Origin: Lichtheimia corymbifera B2541
Taxonomy: Eukaryota; Mucoromycota; Mucoromycetes; Mucorales; Lichtheimiaceae
Direction of reading: 5' to 3'
NCBI GenBank assembly: GCA_000697475.1
Contig: JNEU01000920.1
Coordinates: 1-41,461 of the forward strand
DNA length: 41,461 bases
Each line of letters starts with the position of its first letter. Position 1 is the stretch's first letter. The translations under genes and the position numbers were made by a program. Below the pieces are notes generated by a model. It made no database searches. It was given only the letters and a program-made list of their open reading frames with translations, and was not told the origin of the DNA. This document shows positions 20,899 to 32,108 of this stretch, one piece after another.

Positions 20899-23194
20899 TT
20901 ACACACGTCGCTCAATGGCACTTTGGATCATGCCCACAGCAGATGGCTCATATTCTCGAAGCACGACCTTGTCATTCTCGATAAATGTATTGCCTTGGAC
21001 GAACACCTTTCGAGGTTGTTTGTTGCGGATCACAATGTCACGAATCTCCGTCCAGCTATCAGGTACGCTTGTGGCATCCAAATAAAACTTGGTACCTTCC
21101 ACTTCATCGGCTGTAGCCTTGTAGATTTGCAACTTGGCCAAAAAGTCGGCTACTGCAGGAGCTGCCACTGATCTGATCTTTGAGCGATCCATTCTTAATT
21201 CAAGACCGTATTCGCCTGTACGTTCAATGGTGACAAATCCTTGGCCTGCCTTTAGCATTTGATTAAAGATGGCATAACGTGCTTGCATATGGGCTTGTCC
21301 CCACTATGAATACATCATATGAATAAAGAGGTGATCATTCATTGTCATATAACATACCTTTTTGGCTTCAGGGTTATAAAATTCGAGGGCGGTGAGACCA
21401 GCTCTAGCCATGTTGAGGTACATGACAAATAATACGTCCTCAGCATCCTGGCCCTTGAATCCGAAAATGTCAAGAATGCTTTGTTCCTTGCTGAGCACCA
21501 ACGCAATACATTCAGCACGACATTCTTCATAGGACGAAGCGATGGCCTTGAATATGGAATTGAATGTTTGACCAGGTTTGTACCAGGATGTCACAGGCTT
21601 GTTTGTCAATGGATGAATTGTTTCTTCAGGCACAAAGTTCCGCTTGCCATTGCTATCCTCGATAAACAACTTGCCAGTGCCATGGCCAAGTTCATGGGTG
21701 CCCACTTGCACTTCGAATGACAAGTTGCGGTACTTGCGATACACTTCGAGATCACTGGGTGCAACAAATGGGAATTTCTCGTTGGGCGATGAGGCTGAGA
21801 TCACGTTACCAAGGGAGACGTTTTTTGATCCAAGGACCTGAGTAATGTTGGTATAGTTGGGGATGTTGATACCCGAAGGGACACCACTGGTTGCAAAGGC
21901 CAGTACTTCCAAGGATGTAAAATCAGGCTTGTTGATGGCATCACGTTCAAAGGTTGGGGGCCAAGGAAGATAGGACACAAATTCAGGAGCACGATCCACC
22001 AAGCTGGCAAACTTTACCGTTTGGTCTTTGTTCACCATAGCCACAAATCCTTCCCACTCAGCACGCACACCTTGTGGATCACGGTACGTCTCGATAAAAC
22101 CAATGTTGCTTTCCACCGTGGGACCAATATCCTTGAGCCAATGACGTTGTGATTCCATATGCGCTTCAATTGAACCCGTGGTGAAGGATTCATAATACGC
22201 TTCAAGCATCTCGGTTTGGTGTTCGTTGGCTGTGTAACCAGCGGCCATGCGGATGTTGTCGGCCACCTTGCGCATCTCCTCTTGGAAATCGCCAAAGCAT
22301 ACCTCCAAAGCAGTGCCATTGGGCAACGTATGTTGCTGTGGCTCGGCTACCTGTCCTGATGCCACCGTCAATCGGAATCCATCTTTGGTCTTGAAAAGTC
22401 TACGCCCACTTTGTTGGTATACACAATGGAAATGAGTCCCTTGTTCTATTTACCTTGTATTGAAGGGCTCAATCTTGGCCTTTTCCAGATATTCTTGAAC
22501 CATATGAATCTCGTCTTTGGTGATATCACTCGAATAGTAGCCAGTGAGATGACCTTGATCAGGGAAACCCAACAAGTTGCGTTCGACTGGCTCAGTGTTG
22601 TACATTTCATCCTTGACCTTGGCAAACAATTCAGCAGCCTTGGTGGATCCACTTGCTGCCACAATCTTTTGTACGTCCTCAGCTGATACTCGGGGGATAA
22701 ACTTCTCATCACCAAACGATTTGTAGTTGCTCAAATTGCCGAGAAATTGACCAGAGTATTGCAAAAAGTCCTGGAAAGCTTCAGATGACACGCCACTAAT
22801 AATAAAAGCAGCATTCAATATACACGTACACATATACACACACCCCCTCTATTTACCTCTTGGCTTCAAGTTCCTTGATATCTACAAGGCCATGGTTGCC
22901 ATTGCCAAAGACGTTTAAAATGAGGTCGTAAATGCCAATAGCGTGTGGGTTGGTCTGGTCGATAATGATGCGAGTGCCTTCGAATGAGGCGCGGGACATG
23001 TAGTGGGCATAGTGCTTTTCGCGATCGGAGAGCGATTCAAAGTAGGGTTTAGCTTCGAGACGTGAATAGGGGGTCTCTTTTTCAGCAAAGTATTGTGACA
23101 TGAGGGATCGTGTGAAAAGTAAAGAGGAAGGGGAGGAACGAGGACGATAACGTTTGACAGAAGCAGCGAGACCTGCACGCGCCGCCTGATACAT
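20899..23194 (-). CDS. Dipeptidyl peptidase III (peptidase family M49), variant zinc motif
   Basis: Four exons (23194-22857, 22795-22454, 22399-21358, 21303-20899) give 708 residues, near the yeast enzyme's length. The enzyme removes dipeptides from the N-termini of oligopeptides using zinc. Family features include FEVQVGTHELGHGTGKLF with the zinc ligands, SSYEECRAECIAL with the third ligand (E519 in my numbering), SGINIPNY for substrate binding, and WGQAHMQARY. The canonical zinc motif is the hexapeptide HELLGH; here it is HELGH at 462-466, one residue short, while the spacing from the second His to the Glu (53) is unchanged. Two starts are possible. ATG 23194 adds 31 residues that are Arg/Ser-rich, lack acidic residues and look like a mitochondrial presequence. 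ATG 23101 (MSQYFAEKE) gives a 677-residue cytosolic form. Confidence 0.93.
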
Positions 23195-24247
23195 GAGTTG
23201 AAATATATAGAAAAAGTGATGGGGAGAAATAATGAGGCGGGCCGAGAGTGAAAGAGAAAAAGTGTGCTCCACATCAACGGAAAAGGAAATTTGTTGCTCT
23301 AAAGGATGGTTGCTGTGTCAACAAAAGCAATCCCTTCTTTGCTCTTTCTTACTCGTTCGCTCGTTCTGTCCTTGGTCTGACTTGAGAGCTTACATCCAAT
23401 GTTCAAGACACGCCCTCGTTCAACATACAAATCAAGAAGTTTTATATCTAACTGGGTTATCTGATCCTTGTTGCATAACAACCCTAGTATCACAAACAAA
23501 CTATAATGACCGAATAATCGGACCCAGTAACAAAGGGCACGTTGTTGCCCTGCTCATTACTGCTTGGAATGTTAAGAACGTCATACGACAGCAAGCGGCG
23601 TCATGTAAAAAAGTAGCCTTGTTGCATCATTCACCATGGTATGCTCAAAAAAAGTGGACCAGTGGTGGTACACTCTGCTCATTCACCACCTGTCATATTG
23701 TTACCAGACCCTCATTATGCAAAAGGCACGCCTTTGGCAAATTTAACCATGATAGTTTAGGCAATAATCCACCAATACTATGGATTCCCAGGTCAAACTC
23801 TGGGGCGTGATACCAGGTATTGCCCATGGCGTGGAAAATATATGCATCGAGGTGACACTGATTAGGTAATGTAATCGAGACGAGTCAGTATATTCACTTG
23901 TAAGTACTATGACTGTGTCTTGAACAAAGGCTGTCTTCTTCACCTCTTTTTTTCGTATGTGATCCTATATTGTCAAACATCGCGACACACACCCCTTAAA
24001 AGAGAGAGAGTTGTTTCAAATCCTTGGTGTTTATATAGAACAATTGTGATGGTATGAAGAAAAGAAGACTATATTTACAAAGCAACAATTCTAATGAACA
24101 AGCAAACATTATGACATTCTCGCATACAAATGATTAAACATGATGACGAGATGGTAGTTGTGGTGTGGTTGTGAATGGAGCATGTAGAAACCAGCGGTAT
24201 GAAATGGATTCAACTGATGGTATAAGAACGAAGACGGAAAACCATAT
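23195..24247. other. Promoter side of the DPP III gene and 3' side of the Rua1-type gene
   Basis: A TATA-like tatatattt lies only a few bases upstream of the first DPP III ATG on the minus strand (about 23200-23210). On the plus strand an ATG at 23232 opens 192 codons to 23810, head-to-head with DPP III. Its composition (Cys, Ser and Lys rich, no domain) does not look like a conserved protein. The rest is AT-rich with a short GA run near 24003. Confidence 0.35.
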
Positions 24248-26347
24248 TTAGCGCTTCTTGGATGCACTGGTTTTGGGCTTGTTGTATACATGACACTAGA
24301 GACAGGATGGTGCGTGATGAGAACCTCCTTTTTCCATGATCGTTGAAATGTTCATTTTCCCTTACCTTATGTGCATGCCGATACCATAACACGCTATTCT
24401 TTCGCTTTACATTGCTTACTGGCACCCATTGTCGACATTGATGACAGAGACCTTCCACCAAATCTTGATCCACCCATCGAGTTTCCAGTGGTTTGACAAA
24501 GGGCTGGCCCGAAACCGAAGAAATGCCATGATAGAATTGCTTGTGGTACCTGAGAAACTTCATTGTTAGTAACAGCTCTCATTATCTCCACACACACACA
24601 CACACAATGACAACATACCAAAAGGCGCTGTTTTTGAGCTGTAGCCATTTACCAGGCGAGCATGTGTCACATAAGCCCTCCTTTGATTGACCATTGTATC
24701 GCACCCATTGAGGAGTATATTGATCCCCATCGAATCGCAACTTTTGTCGACGTGGTCGTGCTTCAGGATCAGTGCGTGCAGCTTCCACATCCCTTGGTGA
24801 CATGGCTGGGAAATCCTTATCACCAGGTTCCACCACTTCCCCTTCATCATCATCAAACCGTGTTCGTTTCCTTCGTGAAGTCTTGTTGGATGTAGTTGTT
24901 GTAGTACGAGCCACAGGGATTGCTGTTGTGCCAGCTGGAGACATGGGATGCATGGCAGCATGAGGATGTTGTGTTGTCATACCAGGTTGCTGTTGTTGTT
25001 GCTGCTGCTGTTGCTGGTAGTAATAGGGATGGACTGGTGGTGGCATGGTAGTGGTGGTGGAACGATAGTCTTGCTGCATATACCCGTCTCCTGGATACTC
25101 TCGTTTTTGTCCAAGGCTGGATTGTGGATAAGGCGGTGGTGGTGGTTGATGTTGTGGCGGCATACCAGCATAAGGTGGTGGAGGTGGTGGTAACGGATAC
25201 TTGATGCTTGTATTATTGTAAAAAGCAGGACGAGGAGGAGACGATGATGATGACGATGTATGTGGTGATACCTTGGCATATTGTAATACAGATGATGGTG
25301 ATGTCGATGCTGGATGTTGGATAAATTCAAGCAGTTGCGCATATTCTCCAGTGGAAGTGTCATTGTTCAACATTGTGCCATCATTTGTCCATGTCAATTT
25401 GGAAGCTGTTTCATCCACGGGTTGTCCTGGAGTGTTTACCCCATCCACGGATCCAATCTCTGATAGGAAATCAATACGGCCATTGTTGAAAAGTGATCGT
25501 GTTTCTGGCAAGTCATTCCAATCCATGCCCACACAATAGGAATGGCGTCGCATTGCAGTATCCGTATCAATTGTCAATTCGGAGCCATCATTGGAAATCC
25601 AGGAGTTTTTGGGTTGAGTCACTGAAGTATCATCCTGCCATGTCGTTGATCCTGCATAAAATAGGGTACACAGAAATTTATGCGCATAAGAAAAGGAGCA
25701 TACATAAAGACATCCCAACAACCCCCTTTTTTTATACACGCACACACACACACACGCCTTTTTTTTTCTCCCTCCTTACCTTTATCATCCGGTGGTGATG
25801 TTCTTTCGACTGGGGGGATTCGGTTAAAGTTGGCCAGTAACATTGCAGCCTCAATAGAATTACGATGTTGTTGCAGCCCGAGTTGCTGAGCCTGAGCATT
25901 ACTGCTAGTTATACTGCTACTGTTGATACCGGTAGTGGGGCCGCCCATTCCATAAGGTAATCCCAAAACAGCAGGGCTACTCTTACGCTTGTCGAATCGA
26001 TTCATCAACATGATTGGATTCATGGCTTCTTCCATATCATCATTGCCATCCGGTGTCAATAGTTGCTGCTGTTCATTGGTGCGTGTCGTAAACGCTTGTG
26101 ATACATTATTCATGCTTGCCATCGAAGTGGACGTGGATACGCCTATATTCGAATCGCCATTCTCAAGTATGGTGGGTAATGCAGGACGAGACATTGCTGT
26201 TAACGTTGGTGACGTGGCTGCATTAGCGTTGGGAAATGAGTATGATTCGATAAATGAGGTGCTAGTATTGTGGTGGTAGTGCGTGGAAGAGGAGGTTGCT
26301 TGGTGCGTGTCTTGGGCGCGTGGGTGTATGAATTCTTGTACATCCAT
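24248..26347 (-). CDS. Transcription regulator with Rua1-type C-terminal zinc domain
   Basis: Four exons (26347-25780, 25651-24619, 24549-24366, 24295-24248) encode 610 residues. The first ~480 are low complexity: Ser/Thr-rich, with PPPPPP, a [10 protein letters not shown] run and a basic SRRKRTRFDDDEGE segment. Residues ~488 to the end form the conserved domain: RPRRQKLRF, then YTPQWVRYNGQSKEGLC-DTC, KWLQLKNSAFWYHKQFYHG, ISSVSGQPFVKP, EGLCHQCRQWVPV and VLWYRHAHKCH. Paired Cys with the closing HAHKCH are the pattern of the Rua1 family, named after a fungal regulator of secondary metabolism. It is presumably nuclear and DNA-binding; its targets are unknown. A small final exon supplies the CH of the zinc motif plus a Lys-rich tail, which supports the splice. 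The leader upstream is GA-rich (CT-rich in the transcript). Confidence 0.88.
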
Positions 26348-28721
26348 ATCCGAATGCGGAAAGTGATATTGTTGTTATGTTGTGGTTAGCTGAAAGAGAG
26401 AGAGAGAGTAAAATAAGCTTATAATACAATTCTCGGGGAAGAAGAAAAATAACAATATGAGAGAGAGAAAGCCTCGTAATGGAGAATTGGGTGGGGGATT
26501 ATCTTTGGAGAGAGAGAGCGCAGCACAGCAATAGCAGGCTCCCAAGGAAATGAGAGATGGCATGAAAGCCTGTGACTGGTTGGATCTCGCATACTTTAGC
26601 TTCACACGCCCAGAATAAGAACACAGGAATCGGGAACGTCGTTTGTGAATGGTCGAGTGTGTAGTGCATTCAAAGGGGGACAAGGTTACTCGGCCTAATC
26701 CATAGACCCATGTTTCAAACCTGCCGAAACAATGCAATCCATACCCCACTGGGTTTCGGGTTCAAACCGGGGAGATCACTAGTAGCATGTAACTCTCGAT
26801 AAAAAGTGATTTATTAAGCTCTAGCAATAAAAAGCTATTTGATCATCACCTTTTTCCCTTCTCTCATGCTGCATAAAAAAGGAGACACGCACACTGATCA
26901 ACACGTATATGCAAGTCTGTGTTGATTTGCATCACCGCCAATAAATAATCCCATTGTTTCAAATGCGGGGTTTGCATTGGTGCAATTGCAGACGACGCTT
27001 CTGAGATAATGATCCTTTTAAAGATTAGAGTAGCAATGTCGTACTCAATCAAAATCAATAATGAAGATCCTTTCTTTTGTGGCAGTAAGTCGCCTTGCCA
27101 AGAATCTTAGGATTGAATTGTATACGTTGCATCTTCTTGTTATTGTAAAGGTGGATATGGAAATGGAATGTCGTCGTTGTCCCAGACCCATGCTTATTTC
27201 ATTCATGGTATAAAAGTCAGCCTGAGAAAAGGCATATGTAGGTGATCCAGTATACAGCGAGGTTTTTTACTTTGAAGATCGAAAGATGTATGTAGGCATC
27301 AGCTAAATGATACGAGCTTGTTAACCGAATCCACTATTTTGGACAATTTCGATTTATATGGCGCTTCTCAGGTATCGAACCGCTCATCTTCGGCTCCGGC
27401 ATGCTACTTCCAAATAGCCAAATTGATGAAAACAAGAGGGGCAGACAGGTTACTGCTTGATGTCTCCATGTTTTGTGCCCTTGTTGTGCTTTGATCTAGA
27501 CTTCCTGGAAGATGATGTAAGGCTTACTTCATTACGAGAATCAAGTATCACAATGACCACCACAGTGAGAGCAGGATCGATAACAAAAATCAGCTTCAAC
27601 CGAAAACTTGGGCTTTAAAGATACAAGCAATCTAAGGAAAAAGAGATTGTGAGGGGGTTATGATGCGTGACAACGGCCTTCTTATCATCTGTGCATGGGC
27701 GTGTGAATCTCTGTGCTCACAAATGTTGGGATGATGCATGAATTGATGTTATTTACCAAAGCGCCTTGTTGTCATATTGCTGTTCATTGAAATGGTAAAA
27801 GCAAATATTGGTGTAACGCTTACAGCGATACCCTTTAGGCCGCAATAAGCTCATCTGTCATGCACGTGATAAGAATACTTGTATATTTGTAAAATGAAAA
27901 GAAACCGCGATAACGAGGCTGTTGTACAGATACAACGACTTACTGGCTGTTGTGCGACTAGTGTCAGGTACACATGGTAGGCCAATCTTTTCACATTTGG
28001 AAGGGTCAGTCAAGCAAAATAGAAATATTGACACTCTGAGTCGTCGTGGAATTCTCTTTTTATCCTTATTCAGCGAAAAATGACAAAAGATAGAGCCTAT
28101 TGTCTATATTTATCTTCACAGCCTTGTGATAACAGCTAATCAGTAAACCGTACATCGCACCCTCTGGCATGGAGGCATCCCCCAATACATGCCGTGCATA
28201 TAGCTTCTGATATATATATATAAATCTGTATAAGCTGCTGCTATATCCTGTGTAAATCAGCGCCATGGACCCAATGGTCGAAAAGCCGCAAGTACTGTGA
28301 TGTGGGTGTGGGGATATCTTCAATATCTTTGTGTTACATCAAACCGAGAATGCACTTGCCTATTTGTGTTTCCATATAATATACGTTTACCACAGCTTTT
28401 GGAAACTCCATTAACAAATGTGTCAATCGAGATGGGTAGAGCTTATGTAGAGAGCAGATTAGATAATCTGATGGGAACATGTATTGAAAACAGCCACGGT
28501 ATTGCTATTGACGATGCTAAGGAGGAGCATGTGTTATGAACTATGTGTCACAAGGTAAGCATGGCCAACAAAGAAGCACTGGAAGCTATCATTTCCTTTG
28601 CTCGGAATATTGGATCCTTCTGGTGGTTCCACTATTTGGCTGCAGTAAGAATGCATTTCTTTCCTCGCTTGTGGTCTAACATTTGAGCTTCTTGTTCCCT
28701 TTTGCATATACATTCCTCTTC
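26348..28721. other. Long divergent intergenic region between two regulator genes
   Basis: This 2.4-kb stretch separates the Rua1-type gene (leftward) from the AT-hook gene (rightward). It holds a GA repeat at 26396-26408 and Pol III A/B-box-like words on the minus strand near 27371-27420. An open plus frame at about 28390-28540 looks protein-like, and a second lies from 28561. Neither gives a gene model. I found no complete gene and no complete tRNA here. Large regulatory regions are common for regulator genes, so this may be promoter sequence. Confidence 0.35.
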
Positions 28722-29561
28722 ATGGTGATGATGAGTGACAACAACAATGATACCATAACCATAGGACAGGCACCGCTGCCACCCATATCACATCTTTTAC
28801 ATAACCATACGCACCAATCACCGCCACCTAAACCTAGCCAACAGCAACATCTTCGTTCCTTTACTTCACAAGACACTTTATCATCGCTACCTCCCCTTCA
28901 AGGCAATGATCCACCGGCTCGACGCTCTCAAGTATATGACACCCACTATGCAGTAGCTCCTTGGCGAAAGATGTCTATTGACCAACATCCTATTATTGAT
29001 CGATATCGACATCAAGAGGATGAGGAGCAAGAAAAAGAACAACAACAGCAACAACCCTCCACCTATTCTAATCCCTCACAAAGACACACACGCTCATTAT
29101 CACTGACATCAGCTCCACCGGCATCCTCTTGGATGGCTGATGAAGCAACTTCACTGAAACATCGCACTGAAGAAAAAGACATGTTGGTTTCTCGTACTCA
29201 GGTGGTATTTGACGCATCCGGTCAACCGATTCTAAAACGTAAAAGGGGTAGACCCCCAAGCAAGCACAACACGTGGCAAGGAGGCTGGGTATTTCTTGCA
29301 CCTACTGTATGGACAGTGCAATCATGTCCTCAACCACCTGCACCACCACCATCCACTGTGGATCCATCGTCATCATCATCCAACAAGAGCGATATGCACG
29401 ATTCAATGACAGCATTCACAAGTTCAGATCTTGATATGGTGTTACCTATGCCTAGGAAAAAGCGTGGTCGTAAACCAAAGCACAATCTGGCTGGCCATTC
29501 GTGTTTTGTATGGCGAGATATCCCCACTCAACAATCCATTAAGAAAACAACGTCATTGTAA
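28722..29561 (+). CDS. AT-hook protein, probable DNA-binding regulator
   Basis: This is a single-exon frame of 279 residues. I chose ATG 28722 because the frame upstream begins with TTG. The N-terminal 160 residues are disordered: Pro/His/Ser-rich, then an acidic and Gln-rich run (HQEDEEQEKEQQQQQP). Two AT-hook-like motifs follow: KRKRGRPPSKHN at ~172-183 with the canonical RGRP core, and RKKRGRKPKHN at ~245-255 with the variant RGRKP. Each is followed by a similar hydrophobic/aromatic segment (TWQGGWVFLAPTVW and LAGHSCFVWRDIP), so the C-terminal half looks like an internal duplication. AT-hooks bind the minor groove of AT-rich DNA. The protein is likely nuclear; targets are unknown. An upstream exon cannot be excluded. 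The next gene starts 157 bp downstream. Confidence 0.75.
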   Translation: MVMMSDNNNDTITIGQAPLPPISHLLHNHTHQSPPPKPSQQQHLRSFTSQDTLSSLPPLQGNDPPARRSQVYDTHYAVAPWRKMSIDQHPIIDRYRHQEDEEQEKEQQQQQPSTYSNPSQRHTRSLSLTSAPPASSWMADEATSLKHRTEEKDMLVSRTQVVFDASGQPILKRKRGRPPSKHNTWQGGWVFLAPTVWTVQSCPQPPAPPPSTVDPSSSSSNKSDMHDSMTAFTSSDLDMVLPMPRKKRGRKPKHNLAGHSCFVWRDIPTQQSIKKTTSL

Positions 29562-29718
29562 AAAGAAAGATGTTTGTATAGCAAGAGTTTATATAGTTTT
29601 ATCATTGTCTCACATCCGCAATCACCCGGAAACCATGTATTAAATCTCTCTTATTCGGGACCTGATTCTCCTTTCCGCATTATATATTCTTTTTCTTTTT
29701 CTCTTATATTCGTATCCG

Positions 29719-30764
29719 ATGCTAAGATCCTTTTGTTGTCAGGCTCGACGCCACTATTCTTCTACTGCCTCAGTGCCTCTTTCATTCACTAAATACCCGG
29801 CCCCACAGCCCACTTCCAACTCGCCTCTTCTCGTATGTCATGGATTATTTGGCTCCAAACAAAACTGGCGTTCACTCGGCAAGAGCATGAGCACTCGTTT
29901 ATCTCGCGATGTGTACACTTTGGTATGTAACATTACAGAAAGAGAGAAGGACATGGTGGTTTCTAACTCGAATGGAGGGTAGGATCTACGCAATCACGGC
30001 GAATCGCCCCATGCCGATGAACACACCTATCACAGTATGGCTGGTGATCTTGTTTCGTTTATATCCGACCATAAGCTCGAGAAACCTATTTTACTCGGTC
30101 ATTCCATGTAAGAGAAAACAGGCGAAGGGTATATATGAAAGGTATTGACGAACCTGCTTAGGGGTGGTAAAACAGTGATGGCGACGTCTTTGTTACATCC
30201 ATCTCTTGTGGAAAAACTGGTGGTGGTTGACATTGCACCTTTTGCACTCCCTTTATCGAATGACTTTGGTACCTATGTGGATGCTATGCGAGAGATTGAT
30301 CATGCAGGATTCAAGAAACAAAGCGATGCAGATGCTGTGCTTGCCACATTCGAAAAGGATATCGGCGTACGACAATTCCTATTAACCAATCTCAAAAAAC
30401 GACCCGAAGATGGCGTGTACAAGTTCCGTGTGCCTTATGAGACCCTCGGTGCTGCACTTGGCAACATGGGCGATTTCTCAAAGGAATTCTCATCCGCTCA
30501 GTATTCAGGTCCTACCCTATTCATTGCAGGTGGAAAGAGTTCCTATGGTAAACCAATCGAGCAACGACTGGATGAGGTCAAGACCATGTTCCCTGATAGC
30601 CGTCTTGAAGTCGTCGAAGGTGCAGGTCACTGGGGTAAGTCAACACAAAAGGATGCTGAATGATGATGGATGCTAATATGAGGTGGATATCATTACTACC
30701 AGTGCATGCTGAGAAACCGGAACCATTCATGAAGCTCGTCGTTGATTTCATTGGAACAAACTAG
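29719..30764 (+). CDS. Alpha/beta hydrolase, ABHD11/Eat1-like, probably mitochondrial
   Basis: Four exons (29719-29922, 29983-30107, 30162-30634, 30703-30764) give 287 residues. The N-terminus (MLRSFCCQARRHYSSTASVP) is a good mitochondrial presequence. The fold begins with LLVCHGLFGSKQNW (oxyanion region). After the first splice come DLRNHGESPHA and the nucleophile elbow GHSMG (Ser ~109), which is created across the second splice junction. The cap region contains VDIAPFALP, and the C-terminus has GAGHW then VHAEKPEPF, supplying the catalytic His. These are signatures of the ABHD11 group, which also includes yeast ethanol acetyltransferase Eat1. Ester or thioester hydrolysis, or alcohol acetylation, is possible; sequence alone does not decide. 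The short final exon and consistent phases support the model. A TATA-like tatatatt lies about 40 nt before the ATG. Confidence 0.9.
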
Positions 30765-32108
30765 CTAGTAGACTCAGTTAGAGGATTGAATATAGATATA
30801 TAGAGTCAACATTACTTGAAAATGAAAAACGCCTTATTGATACAGAGGATGGATGCTGTATATGGCTGCATATATCAAACAATGACAGCTATGAATCACT
30901 AGGACGTATATGGATGCTTGGGTGTATGTGTTTTAAGATCTCTGCTTATCCAGCTATACCACCACCTGCGCACCTCCTTATTCCTTTTATCCGATACCAG
31001 TATGTGCATAATGAGGGATCAGCGTCTTTGTTTGGTGACACAAGCATGCGCATTGTAGTAGAGGTATAATTAACCATATGCTGGTATGTTCAATATAGTT
31101 AAAATGCCTGTAACAAAAGTAGCAGCCCAGCGATTGTGTTTAAACGTACTTTCAAAAGCCAATAAGCGAGGCCGTTGTGAAAAAGAAATGGGGTTTCAAT
31201 ATGTAACTAAGTAATCACGTGCATGGGACACTGGTCAAAATTGCCGTCGCTTGTACCTTCGTCTCATCACTTGCCATTCACCTTACGCGCAACTGCTTTA
31301 TCAATTTCTTATGTAATGGTTTATCATCACACTTGACTCTGGTGTTCTTGCCCTCAAGTATTCTCGTGCATCCACTTTTATGCTTATGGCACGCTGATCA
31401 ATAAACACGAAGTTGGGCAGGCCGATGAAAAGATAAGGGCTGTCATTAAGAGCTCTATCTGTGATTGGAGGTGTACTACTTTTGATCTTTCTTGGCAGCA
31501 ACTGGGGACCGCTCTTGACTATGCTGCATAGTCAAGTTTATTTATATCGATCTATCTATTGCTAGCTATAACCACGACAGGGCAACGATAAAGATAGGAT
31601 AAGCTAATAGAATTTTTATGCAGATCAATGCAGTACTTTTGCAGGAGGAAGAGGAAGGAGCGGATCGACAGTGGATGTGATACAACAAGAACAATAAAAT
31701 GAGCCCCACTTGGATGGCAGGTACAACGTTGAAGAGGGATCAAGAGTGGCACCATCAGGCAAAACGGACGCCAAGACAGCGGAGCAAGGAATCATAATGT
31801 CAATACAACACCATGCATAGCTGTTGTTCATAGTTACCGACCAAAAACGGAAGGGGATAAAGTCTTGATGCACAAATCCAATATCATGGATCCTCCACGC
31901 ACGTGGTAGCGAATAATGCCCTCTCACTGCAGCAAAAACGATGATGGCGTGTGTGCGGGCGATCAATCCAGTAAGCGATTAAAGTGATATGTGTAAAGTC
32001 TTGTCTTGTTTGTGAAACCAGGCGGGAAACAGGAAGAGCGGGAAGCTCTCTCTCTTTTTCTTCTTCCTCTGACGACCTTGACTTGCAACCCACTCTTTCT
32101 CTCTCAAC
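30765..32108. other. Intergenic region with a perfect 23-nt palindrome
   Basis: No gene is recognised; frames stay under about 115 codons and lack motifs. At 31514-31536 there is a perfect inverted repeat of 11-nt arms around one base (cttgactatgc-t-gcatagtcaag). The last 100 bases before 32109 are T/C-rich and are the leader of the next gene. Confidence 0.4.

Noticed and set aside
24589..24606. CA repeats (also near 25738-25757 and 38200-38210) as special elements
   Set aside because: These are ordinary microsatellites in introns or untranslated regions, without further structure.
26758..26768. B-box-like gggttcaaacc
   Set aside because: The flanks do not pair into a T stem, and no A box or acceptor stem is found.
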